From an uncultured euryarchaeote (GTDB lineage Archaea; Thermoplasmatota; Poseidoniia; Poseidoniales; Poseidoniaceae): a stretch of DNA of 11,328 bases. Made by a program: the position numbers and the translations under genes. The DNA is taken from assembly GCA_937897365.1 (NCBI GenBank), contig CALCOP010000079.1:1-11328 (forward strand), given 5' to 3'. Position 1 is the first letter of the stretch; each line of letters opens with the position of its first letter. Below the pieces are notes generated by a model. That model made no database searches. It was not told where the DNA came from and worked only from the letters and a program-made list of their open reading frames with translations. Shown here piece by piece: positions 1 to 7,900 of this stretch.

Positions 1-198
1 CTGCGAAAAGACATCAAGGTTGTCCATGAAGCATCCGATGAAGGATTGGTGGTTTTTCAACCTCAAGAAATATCAACTGATAAAAAGGATTTGAAGTCAT
101 ATCTTGAGCAATCTGTATGGCAAGCAGTAGGCCTTCTATGGAGCCTCAATTCAGCGGTGAAGCCGAAAACTATCTCCTTGCAAACGAAGTTGATTTGA
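1..198 (+). CDS. C-terminal end of an unrecognised protein (5'-truncated by window edge)
   Basis: Frame 1 is open from the first base to a TGA at 196-198, giving 65 residues that start LRKDIKVVHEASDEGLVVF and end LQTKLI. The other two plus-strand frames close early, at about 36 and 92, which supports this reading. The fragment is hydrophilic at first, has a possible amphipathic helix (LKSYLEQSVWQAVGLLWSL) and shows no motif I recognise. It lies upstream of the photolyase-family gene on the same strand with a 37-bp gap, so the two could be co-transcribed. No function is proposed. Codon composition is similar to that of its neighbours. Confidence 0.5.
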   Translation: MRKDIKVVHEASDEGLVVFQPQEISTDKKDLKSYLEQSVWQAVGLLWSLNSAVKPKTISLQTKLI

Positions 199-204
199 AA
201 CATG

Positions 205-217
205 GCTTAATAGAATG
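205..217 (+). promoter_or_regulatory. Possible TATA-like element for the photolyase gene
   Basis: The sequence GCTTAATAGAAT has an A/T-rich core (TTAATAG, about 208-214) centred about 25 bases upstream of the ATG at 236. No Shine-Dalgarno-like sequence precedes that ATG. In archaea a TATA box about 25-27 bases before the start codon is typical of leaderless transcripts. The assignment is inferred from spacing alone and is weak. Confidence 0.25.
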
Positions 218-235
218 TAGAATTGATTTACTCTC

Positions 236-1726
236 ATGCCTGTCTCAGTGGTCTGGTTCAAACGAGACCTCAGGGTCTCGGATAACCAAGCACTTTCTGA
301 AGCGAGTAAAAGTCCCCATCCCGTAATTTGTTTGTTCAACATTGAGCCAGAGAGATTGGAGCGAAGTGATGTGTCCGAAATACATATTGAATGGGAATTG
401 GATTGTGCCAGAGCGTTGAGTGAATCGCTTGAAACACTTGGAGCAAAATTGTTATTCAACTTTGGAAATGTTGTCGATAAGTTATCTCAAATTCATCAAG
501 AATATGAGATTGCATCCCTCTTCAGTCATGAAGAAACTGGACTTACATGGTCGTGGGAACGTGATAAATCAGTGACCAAATGGTGCAAAGAAAATGAAGT
601 CACATTCACTGAATACGCAACAAATGGAGTCATCAGGGGCCTGCAATCTCGGGACCATTGGAAGAGTCAAAGGGATGCTCGAGTGGACGGTGAATTGATC
701 AGTACACCAGTGGCCATTCAATCACCTGAGAATTTGAAATCCGATTCGATTCCGGAGGCAAAGGAACTCGGAATGACACCCAGAGAGCTTGAATATCGAC
801 CAATTGCAGGAGAAAAAGCGGCCATATCTGTTCTGTTTTCCTTCTTGGATGAGAGGGGCAGAAAATATCGTTCCGGCATGTCGAGCCCCATTACTGGAAG
901 GGAAGCCTGTTCACGCTTATCCCCTTACATCAGCACAGGTTGCATCACCATTCGCCAAATCTTACACCACAGTCGTAGGAAGCAAAAGAAGGTGAGAATC
1001 AACCCCCGTTCAGCAGAAAACCGAGGTTGGACGTCCAGTCTAAGTTCATTCCAAAGCAGGTTAGCGTGGCATTGTCATTTTATCCAGAGGTTGGAGTTTG
1101 AAACAACCATGGATGAGATTGCCATCAACCCCGAACTTGATGAGCATCTTGAACGAGTGCATGATGAACAGCGATACCAAGCCTGGGCAAACGGGCGAAC
1201 TGGCTGGCCATTTTTTGACGCATGTATGCGCTCTCTTATCGCCACTGGCTGGATTAATTTCAGAATGAGAGCGATGCTTCAGTCGGTTGCCTCCTACACG
1301 CTATGGCTGCCTTGGCAAGATACTGGTTTACACCTTGCACGCCTTTTCCTTGATTATGAGCCCGGTATACATTGGTCGCAGGTGCACATGCAATCCGGAG
1401 TGACTGGAATCAATTCTGTGCGCGCATATTCAGTTCGTAAGCAATCTGAAGACCAAGACCCTGAAGGGGATTTCATTAGAGAATGGGTTGGAGAATTAGC
1501 TTCAGTTCCTGCTGAGTTTATTCATGAACCATGGTTAATGACTCAAGAACAGCAAGAGATGTACAAGTGTGAAATTGGTAAGGATTACCCTGCCCCAATT
1601 GTCGATGAGAAGGTCTCTCGTAAAGAAGGCGTGAGTAAGTCCTATTCGGCCAAAGGGAAGCCTGAGGTGAAAAGACGTTCGAGCCTTGTCTATGAGATAC
1701 ATGGAAGCAGAAAACGAAGAAATTAA
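236..1726 (+). CDS. Cryptochrome/deoxyribodipyrimidine photolyase family protein
   Basis: Probable FAD-dependent, light-driven DNA repair enzyme (or related photoreceptor), 496 residues, a usual length for the family. The N-terminus carries the Rossmann-type photolyase start (VVWFKRDLRVSDNQAL, residues 5-20). The FAD-binding half contains SRLSPYIS (226-233), a WHCHFIQRLE helix (278-287), RTGWPFFDACMR (321-332), TGWINFRMRA (337-346) and DPEGDFIREW (408-417). The tail (about 460-496) is rich in Lys/Arg and ends in HGSRKRRN. The ATG at 236 is close to the earliest possible start, because an in-frame TGA lies at 224-226. The flavin-pocket loop differs from E. coli PhrB (see findings), so the substrate (CPD, 6-4 product) or a signalling role cannot be settled from sequence. 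It ends 4 bp from the convergent stop at 1731. The family call is firm; the exact subclass is not. Confidence 0.93.
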   Translation: MPVSVVWFKRDLRVSDNQALSEASKSPHPVICLFNIEPERLERSDVSEIHIEWELDCARALSESLETLGAKLLFNFGNVVDKLSQIHQEYEIASLFSHEETGLTWSWERDKSVTKWCKENEVTFTEYATNGVIRGLQSRDHWKSQRDARVDGELISTPVAIQSPENLKSDSIPEAKELGMTPRELEYRPIAGEKAAISVLFSFLDERGRKYRSGMSSPITGREACSRLSPYISTGCITIRQILHHSRRKQKKVRINPRSAENRGWTSSLSSFQSRLAWHCHFIQRLEFETTMDEIAINPELDEHLERVHDEQRYQAWANGRTGWPFFDACMRSLIATGWINFRMRAMLQSVASYTLWLPWQDTGLHLARLFLDYEPGIHWSQVHMQSGVTGINSVRAYSVRKQSEDQDPEGDFIREWVGELASVPAEFIHEPWLMTQEQQEMYKCEIGKDYPAPIVDEKVSRKEGVSKSYSAKGKPEVKRRSSLVYEIHGSRKRRN

Positions 1727-1730
1727 CCAC

Positions 1731-2177
1731 TCATTTTCGTGTTATGGCATCTATTTGTTGAGAAGAAATATTTCCAGCACCCCGCATGAGAATTTTATTT
1801 GTAGCATGATCGACAACAAACCAATGAATTGAATCATCGCCGGGAATGTCAAGGCTTGTTTGGAACTCCTTTTTGTCTAGATAGACGGTAATGGTTCTTT
1901 GACGAACTTCACGGTCTCTGATTCCCAGTCGCATGAGTGTATCAAGGCGCACTTGTCGCAGCCACGTTGTTTGTTGAATAACTGGAACCTCAATGATGTG
2001 ATGAGTGAGGTGGATATCACTTGCTTCTAACTGTTCAATGACCTCATCCACTGCTCTTTGTTGCCATTGAAGAAAAGCGACGATAATGAAGATATTCTTC
2101 TCTGAGAAATCATCAGGAACAGTGAGGCTTCGTTTGTTGAGATTCTTCCCTTGAATTGAGGGAAAAACGTCGTCCAT
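1731..2177 (-). CDS. Thioredoxin-fold protein, ATP10-like, without cysteines
   Basis: A 148-residue soluble protein. It starts MDDVFPSIQGKNLNKR, then a strand (NIFIIVAFLQWQQRAVDEV), a middle part IIEVPVI, and RQRTITVYLDKKEF followed by SIHWFVVDHATNKILMRGAG. This pattern (FPxIxGxxL, IxVAFxxxQQxxVDxxxxxLE, RTxTxYxDxxxF, VDxxGxILxxGxG) resembles the redoxin-like ATP10 group. Yeast Atp10 assists ATP synthase assembly, but bacterial and archaeal relatives have no established role. There is no Cys anywhere, so thiol peroxidase or disulfide chemistry is excluded. I chose the ATG at 2177 because the conserved start FPxIxG follows immediately. A TTG at 2291 would add 38 residues but overlap the upstream gene by 71 bp. 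It is last in a minus-strand run after the SRPBCC gene (43-bp gap) and convergent with the photolyase. Fold assigned by eye, moderate certainty. Confidence 0.6.
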   Translation of the reverse strand: MDDVFPSIQGKNLNKRSLTVPDDFSEKNIFIIVAFLQWQQRAVDEVIEQLEASDIHLTHHIIEVPVIQQTTWLRQVRLDTLMRLGIRDREVRQRTITVYLDKKEFQTSLDIPGDDSIHWFVVDHATNKILMRGAGNISSQQIDAITRK

Positions 2178-2220
2178 GTATTTTCGTGTATGCCATACAG
2201 CATTAACGCACCGACTTGGT

Positions 2221-2724
2221 TTAGGAGAACCAAGGATGCTTTCCAAAATGATTTCGAGGAACTGTTTTTCCAGTTTGAAGATGGTATTCAAGCCCTGTTA
2301 ATACAGAATAGAGATACTTCTGAAGACGCGGTTTCACCCACATTACATGAGGCATGTAGGCCATGAAATTCGGAAGTTTCGCCAAAATATAGGGGTAGAC
2401 AGTAATGGTTAATTTCGATTGGTCTTGCTTCTTTTCAAGTTCCCATACGACATACGATTGAGGACCACCTTCATCTCCGATGAGGAGAGTGAAACCTTTA
2501 CCCTCATCCCATGTCTGAAATTTTCGAATGTAGTTTCTCTCATTCAGATAAATCAGCTGGTCAGAATGTTCACCGTTCCATTGTATTGCCTCATTGGATT
2601 TACAGAACGGGTGAAAGAGATTAAGATGGCCAGGTGAAGAGATAATGCTCCACACTTCACCGGTGTCAAATTCCAATTCTTTAGAGAAACTAACCGGCAA
2701 TCGGCTCGAATATTCCTTCACCAT
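2221..2724 (-). CDS. SRPBCC (START/Bet v1-like) superfamily protein
   Basis: A 167-residue cytoplasmic protein with no signal or membrane segment. It shows the helix-grip pattern: an opening beta strand (SRLPVSFSKELEFDTGEVW), the helix-loop ISSPGHLNLFHPF, alternating strands (AIQWNGEHSDQLIYLN, YIRKFQTWDEGKGFTLLIG, SYVVWELEKK, SKLTITVYPYI), and a long C-terminal helix around LQKYLYSVLTGLEYHL. Members bind hydrophobic ligands or act as cyclases, but nothing here identifies a ligand. The ATG at 2724 is well supported by an AGAGG ribosome-binding site 6 bases upstream. It lies 30 bp after the DsrE-like gene and just before the ATP10-like gene, so an operon is likely. SRPBCC genes are found near photolyase genes in some marine bacteria, to my recollection; that is context only, not evidence of function. 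Confidence 0.75.
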   Translation of the reverse strand: MVKEYSSRLPVSFSKELEFDTGEVWSIISSPGHLNLFHPFCKSNEAIQWNGEHSDQLIYLNERNYIRKFQTWDEGKGFTLLIGDEGGPQSYVVWELEKKQDQSKLTITVYPYILAKLPNFMAYMPHVMWVKPRLQKYLYSVLTGLEYHLQTGKTVPRNHFGKHPWFS

Positions 2725-2730
2725 AGTAAT

Positions 2731-2735
2731 CCTCT
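2731..2735 (-). promoter_or_regulatory. Ribosome-binding site of the SRPBCC gene
   Basis: On the minus strand this reads AGAGG, six bases before the ATG at 2724. It lies inside the 30-bp gap after the DsrE-like gene and fixes the start codon. Confidence 0.6.
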
Positions 2736-2754
2736 ATTGGCAGTTGATATGGGC

Positions 2755-3144
2755 TTAATATGTGAGTTGAACTTCTGCAGCGGTTGCCAATGCAATAACT
2801 CCTGGCGGGCCGCTCCATGTGATTCCATCATCGGGTACGATAAGCGCACCGTCTCCCTCGCTGTGGCCTAATACTGCCTTTACAGATGCAAATGAGCAAT
2901 ACAAGGTCGCACTGGAAATCAGTAGTTCCATGAAATTTCGAACCATTGGAACTTCAGCTCCAAGTTCTTTGTCCAATTCGTCAATGTAGGCTGATTCAAG
3001 AACTCGTGTTCCTGCAGCTGCAAAAAAGACGCTGACGTCATGGCCGTCATTGACTGCTTGAGCGGCACACGCCAAACCAACAATCGTTTTCATAGAATCA
3101 TTTTTTGGCTCCGATACAAACTTTACAAAAACACGTTTTGACAT
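2755..3144 (-). CDS. DsrE/DsrF-like (YchN-fold) protein
   Basis: A 129-residue small soluble protein with the DsrE-family plan: an N-terminal strand (KRVFVKFVSEP), helix MKTIVGLACAAQAVNDGHDV leading to strand SVFFAAAGTRVL, a helix MVRNFMELLIS, strand ATLYC with Cys83, helix SFASVKAVLG, and a C-terminal ITWSGPPGVIALATAAEVQLTY. Cys83 sits where the family's conserved Cys lies after the fourth strand; a second Cys is at residue 26. In DsrEFH and TusBCD this cysteine carries sulfur, but many stand-alone relatives have unknown roles, so sulfur transfer is only a possibility. The ATG at 3144 is preferred over an upstream in-frame TTG at 3204 because a GAAGG ribosome-binding site lies 7 bases before it and the family strand begins there. 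First gene of a three-gene minus-strand run, divergent from uvrC. Confidence 0.78.
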   Translation of the reverse strand: MSKRVFVKFVSEPKNDSMKTIVGLACAAQAVNDGHDVSVFFAAAGTRVLESAYIDELDKELGAEVPMVRNFMELLISSATLYCSFASVKAVLGHSEGDGALIVPDDGITWSGPPGVIALATAAEVQLTY

Positions 3145-3241
3145 GTATTTGCCTTCGGTGAGAGGATTATGAATATATGTACGAAATTGTCGAACATCGT
3201 TCAATGGGTTGCCTTATGTGGGTGTGCATGAAGGCAATATC
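3145..3241. promoter_or_regulatory. Divergent promoter region between the DsrE-like gene and uvrC
   Basis: This 97-bp spacer is the longest intergenic stretch in the window. GAATATATGTAC at 3171-3182 is a TATA-like element on both strands (GTACATATATTC on the minus strand). Two ribosome-binding sites flank it symmetrically: GAAGG at 3152-3156 (minus strand, for the DsrE-like gene) and GAAGG at 3230-3234 (plus strand, for uvrC), each 7 bases from its ATG. The distance fits a TATA box for uvrC with a short leader of roughly 40 bases. For the DsrE-like gene the same TATA element would start transcription too close to the ATG to include its ribosome-binding site, so another element may serve that gene. 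Confidence 0.4.
3230..3234 (+). promoter_or_regulatory. Ribosome-binding site deciding the uvrC start
   Basis: GAAGG lies seven bases before the ATG at 3242. It favours this start over the in-frame TTG at 3209, which has no comparable signal. Confidence 0.5.
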
Positions 3242-4969
3242 ATGCCTGTGACCCTCGCTTCGCTGGATTTTCCAAAGAAGCCCGGAGTGTATTTATTCAA
3301 ATCCGAGAAGGGAAAAGTACTCTACGTTGGCAAAGCAACACGCCTCAATGAACGAATTCGTTCCTATTTTGCTGCAAACCCAGACCGACAAATGATTCCT
3401 GAATTGGTTCATAAATCTGAGAGTGTAGAATGTATGATTACACCTTCACCTGAAGAAGCGCTAATGCTCGAGAGAGAACTCATCCGTCAACACAAGCCAC
3501 GTTATAATTCGATGCTCAAAGACGACAAATCCTATCCTTTTCTGGTGCTCACGAATGAAGAATATCCCCGCATCATGTATTCTCGCCATCCCCCAGAGGG
3601 CAGTCATCGGTGGGGGCCTTTTCCAAATGTGAGTGCGGCAAAACAAGTGATGCAGTTGTTGCGCAGACAGTTTGGGATACGAGACAAAGACTGTCGGGGC
3701 GAAGACGGTTGTTTATCCATGCACATCGGTCTTTGCAGAGGGCCTTGTGTCGATCCTGAAGGATATCCAGAACGCGTTAAAATTGCAATGAACGTATTGG
3801 ATGGGCGAGCAAATGAATTGATTGAACGATTAATTTCAGAAATGGATGAAGCAAGTGAGGCGCTGAACTTTGAGCGTGCTGCGCGTAATCGTGACCTCAT
3901 TCGTGCTGTGCGTTCAACAACCGGGCAACATGTCGTCTCCAGCAAAGTTTACCGCGATTGCGATGCGATTGGTATTGCTCATCGGGGAGATTTGGCAGCG
4001 ATTGTCATCATTCATGCAAACGATGGAATTGTCAAGGGTCAAGAGGTGTGGCCAATGCATCATCGTGGAGAGAGCAGTGAGACGGTTTCTGCATTTGTTT
4101 CAGAACACTATCTAAACCGAATACCTCCGAGATTACTGTTGACACCAACTCCGATGTCAGACGGTATTGAGCAATGGTTGGGTGCAAGGAAGGGCAGAGC
4201 GGTTGAAATTCGAACGCCTTTACGAGGGCCATTGGTGACCCTGCAAACATTGGCTCGGCAAAATGCAGAGATTCAACTCGAACGTCTCATCAACAAGACA
4301 AGCGGTTCGCTTGAGCAAAGAGCAGCAGATGAATGTGCTTCGTTGCTGGGTATGACACAACTCGACCATATTGTCTGTTTTGACATGGCACAACTCTTAG
4401 GCGATGAACGAGTTGGAGCGAGTGTTACTTTTCGTAATGGCCGCCCTTACAAAAAAGAATATCGAAAATATACTGTGAAGAGTGAGGCTATGGACGATTT
4501 GCGGATGATGCGTGAAGTCGTTGAACGTTGGATTAAACGTCAAGATGAGTGGCCAGACATGCTTCTCTTGGATGGTGGGGAAACTCATCTTTCCACGATT
4601 TCTAAATTGTTGGAGGAGCATGGAGTCCTCGGACAATTTGAATTGGCGGCATTAGCGAAAAGAGAAGAGACATTGTTCAGAAATGGCCAACCTGCAACCA
4701 TCTTAGATCGAAAAGGGAGAGTCTTGGTACATGCCCGAGATGAAGCTCACCGCTTTGTCAACACCTTCCATCGAAAAAGGCGAAGTCGAAGCCGTCTTCA
4801 AGACCCGCTGGAAGAAGTTGAAGGGTTGGGTGCCAAAAAAATGCAAAATCTCCTGAGACATTTTGGTGGTCGGCAAGGCGTGGCTCATGCTTCACTTCAA
4901 GACTTGAAAACCGTACCGGGGATAGGTCCCTCCTTAGCTCAGCGAATCCATGAAGCAATGCAACAGTGA
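3242..4969 (+). CDS. uvrC: Excinuclease ABC subunit C (UvrC)
   Basis: Dual-incision nuclease of nucleotide excision repair, acting in the cytoplasm with UvrA and UvrB, neither of which is in the window. The 575 residues cover the usual order. A GIY-YIG nuclease lies at about 13-95 (PGVYLF 14-19, VLYVGKA 26-32). A four-Cys segment has Cys151, 157, 165 and 169 (CLSMHIGLCRGPC), matching the region that holds a [4Fe-4S] cluster in E. coli UvrC. A UVR motif for UvrB contact lies at about 190-224. The C-terminal RNase H-like domain has Asp381 (CFDMAQ), Asp444 (LLLDGG) and His503 (EAHRF), consistent with an intact Asp-Asp-His triad. Two helix-hairpin-helix units lie at about 522-575. The ATG at 3242 is chosen over TTG 3209 because a GAAGG ribosome-binding site lies 7 bases upstream and the protein then begins as family members do. 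Its TGA directly abuts the convergent gene's stop. Confidence 0.97.
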   Translation: MPVTLASLDFPKKPGVYLFKSEKGKVLYVGKATRLNERIRSYFAANPDRQMIPELVHKSESVECMITPSPEEALMLERELIRQHKPRYNSMLKDDKSYPFLVLTNEEYPRIMYSRHPPEGSHRWGPFPNVSAAKQVMQLLRRQFGIRDKDCRGEDGCLSMHIGLCRGPCVDPEGYPERVKIAMNVLDGRANELIERLISEMDEASEALNFERAARNRDLIRAVRSTTGQHVVSSKVYRDCDAIGIAHRGDLAAIVIIHANDGIVKGQEVWPMHHRGESSETVSAFVSEHYLNRIPPRLLLTPTPMSDGIEQWLGARKGRAVEIRTPLRGPLVTLQTLARQNAEIQLERLINKTSGSLEQRAADECASLLGMTQLDHIVCFDMAQLLGDERVGASVTFRNGRPYKKEYRKYTVKSEAMDDLRMMREVVERWIKRQDEWPDMLLLDGGETHLSTISKLLEEHGVLGQFELAALAKREETLFRNGQPATILDRKGRVLVHARDEAHRFVNTFHRKRRSRSRLQDPLEEVEGLGAKKMQNLLRHFGGRQGVAHASLQDLKTVPGIGPSLAQRIHEAMQQ

Positions 4970-7900
4970 TTAGTTGAACATATCATCGTCAATTTCTCTT
5001 TGCCGGACTGCACTTATTCCATAACCGGCTTGCCCCGGAGGTGCATCGGGAATTGCCCCTCCAGAATAGTCCTTCAACGACTCCATGTCACCGTGTATTC
5101 CTTTGCTGTGGAATCCTGCTAAGTCAGCAAACTCATTCTGGTTGATACTGACCTTATCAGCAGAACGTGCCCTCGAATAATTCCTTCTTGCCTTCTTTCG
5201 TGCTCTCTTTTTCCTGAATCTTCGTACACCGAGGAGAAGGAGGATAGCAAAGATAGCCATATACTTCCATAGGAATAAGAAGAAGAAATACCATGTCACC
5301 TGAACACGGAACGTGATGGTATCCTCGACATTTCCATACGGCATATTGTATGTTATTTCTTGTCGACCGTCAACTTTCTTTTCATCGATATAACCTGCTG
5401 ATGACTCCAAATCCAACAGTCGAATTCCCTTTGGCATGTGGATTGTCAGCGGGCCATTGAATGCAATTTGAAACTCCTCGTTAAGGAAGCTGGTCGTTGA
5501 AATTGGAATCGTATATGGGGCCACAGACGCATCATCGGTAGGTGAAGTGATTCCCGAGAGTGAAATGACTCCGTTGACCAATACATCTGAGAATGCCTGC
5601 ATCATCGCAGTCATTGGCCAAAGCATTGTTTGGCGCATAGCATTGGTTGTAAGTGACAATTCAGTTGAATCGAAATTACCAGAGAACATTTCTCCGAGAT
5701 CTCCGCCAACTGCTAATTTGAATTTCACCTTGGGAATCTTCATCGAAAGTGAAATCCCTTCGTTATCAGAAACAACAAGGTCAGGTGCCCCTACATTCGC
5801 CAGTTCAAATTCGACGACAAAGGCACTTAGGTCAACAGTAGTGAATCTCGAGTTATTGAGGGAAGTGAGATATTCAATTGATTGGTGAACATAACTGGTT
5901 AAAACCACGCCCATTCGGGCTACGAAGTCAACAAGTCCTTGACTGGTTAGTGTAAAAGTGATATTTTCGTTACATATTGCCAGATCAAATGCTTCATCCG
6001 AGTTCACAGAGCAGAGGAAATCAAGATCCATTGTTTTGGAAAACGGTGAATCAAGACGACTTGAAAGGTCGATACCCAACCGAAGTAAATCCGAAGGAAT
6101 TGCTGCCATTGAAATACTGTGTTCACCGTATGTTGGAATCCTATCTTGAGGTATACCTATTCTGTGCATTGAAACGCCGGCATCGATTCCAAACTCGAAA
6201 GCGACTGAACGGTCCCACTCATTGAAACGGAATGACATCGCATCCATCCTCATAGCGGTTGTGACGCAGGTTGATTGGTTTGAAAAACAAGCCACTTCAT
6301 TCTCTTCATTTTTGATGACATTGCGCCAATCATAGGGTGCGGTCCCTGCAAACGAGATGTTCATTTGGTCATCCCCATAAAGTGAATCTTGCAGTGTAAT
6401 TCGGTCGAGTCCATCTTTGGTTTGGACCCACGTTGGAAGAATTATTTCAAGCGTTAATTCATTGGGAGGCAGATTGCTTGGGACGATTGCAGAAAGATAA
6501 CTGCTGTCCAATGCGGTTTCGATTTCTATCCCTGAATTCATCACGCGACGGAAGTCTTCATTGGTGAGGACGTTGAGGAACTCTTCAACATTTTCTTGTT
6601 CGTTGTTTTCTTTCAAGATATCCAACAAACGCATGGAAAAGGGTTGACTGGTTGTTCGAAGATAAACCGGATTCTCATACGACATTGCGCTTGAACCTTT
6701 AACGCAGTAGTGGAGAGGTTCTGTTGGTGGAACGACTTCAGTACACCCGGCAGTATTTCTGTGTGTGAAATTGAGTCCACCGACCGGACCTGTGAGGCCG
6801 GCAGAAACCGACTCAGAAACCCATGTCATTTCGTTCATCTGAATCGTCTCCATTCCGGCTATAGTTGAAGAGATTCCTTCGGCAATTGTATCGACTGGGA
6901 ATTGACTTGTGATGTTTGACAAATCGACAATTCCGTTATGATAGGCAAGTCGAATACCATCGGATGTGACTTGTTTCATCGTTGCACGTTCAGCCACACT
7001 CATCATTGAGATGCCCCAGTCAGTCATCGTTGCTTCGTCGAGATAATGGAGTGCAACTACAAAATCAAGGGTTGCTGAAGACTCGTCCCTCAAATCCAGT
7101 TGGATTTGTAAGTCGAGCGCTTTTTCATTGGGTGGAATCGAGACAGTGTTCGTGTCACTTCTGTTTCTGTGCATCATTTCTACTTCGATTGGTAAAACGA
7201 GATTACCGCCACCGATTGCAGCGTTTCTGTTGTCGATTTCCCACTCGCCAGCAAAGTAAGCAGGTGGTCCAGGGCGTGCTGCTCGTGTTCCATTTGAGTC
7301 AACACTCTTGATTGTTGCATAGGATGGAGGATTAAACGAGTATGATGACTTGTGCCCCGGCAAGCCAGACAAACTGAACATTGTGGTCACTTCAGTACCC
7401 ATTGCAAGAAGGCCCTGATATGCCCTTTCTAAATCCAGATTTGGATTTGCAACTAAATTAAAAGAATCCTGAGAAACTGAAATGTATACGACACTTTTGA
7501 GACAAATAGGTGGTTCAAACACATTGTTTACGGCTGCGCCTTCATCAAAAGAATCGGTTAAGGGGTCGGTTGAACAAGCGATGGTAATGCCAGCATTCGT
7601 ATAGGAGTCAAAATATCCAGTCGTGGTTGTTGCATCTCCAAATCCGGATTCTACAGAATCCTTAATCGCCTTATTGATTTCAATAATCAATTTATCTCGC
7701 ACGGTTACATTTGGTGCAATTTCTTGATCAAATTGGTCACGAATTAGATCCGCTGGGGCTCCATCATTTTCGTCAAGTCCGTCTGCGGCCAGTGCGGCAC
7801 TGAACAGTGGATTTGAATTCAGTCCGAGCGCATCCCGATTAAATTCTCGCAATGCCCAGACCAATTCCAGACGGATAGTAGAAGTTGATTGTAATGTGAA

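Noticed and set aside
117..326. 69-codon plus-strand reading frame across the start of the photolyase gene
   Set aside because: It overlaps the last codons of the upstream partial gene and the conserved WFKRDLR segment of the photolyase in a different frame; no conserved pattern in its product.
151..459. 102-codon minus-strand reading frame
   Set aside because: Antisense to the photolyase N-terminal domain, which is clearly real; product shows no motif.
3161..3182. Palindromic-looking GTACATATATTC element as an operator
   Set aside because: The symmetry is imperfect and short, and is explained by an A/T-rich TATA element; no repeated copy elsewhere in the window was noticed.
3604..3945. 113-codon minus-strand reading frame within uvrC
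   Set aside because: Antisense to the uvrC Cys-rich and UVR segments; it exists because of codon bias in the real gene.
5547..5888. 113-codon plus-strand reading frame
   Set aside because: Antisense to the 1048-residue surface protein, which is open over more than 3 kb with signal and anchor.
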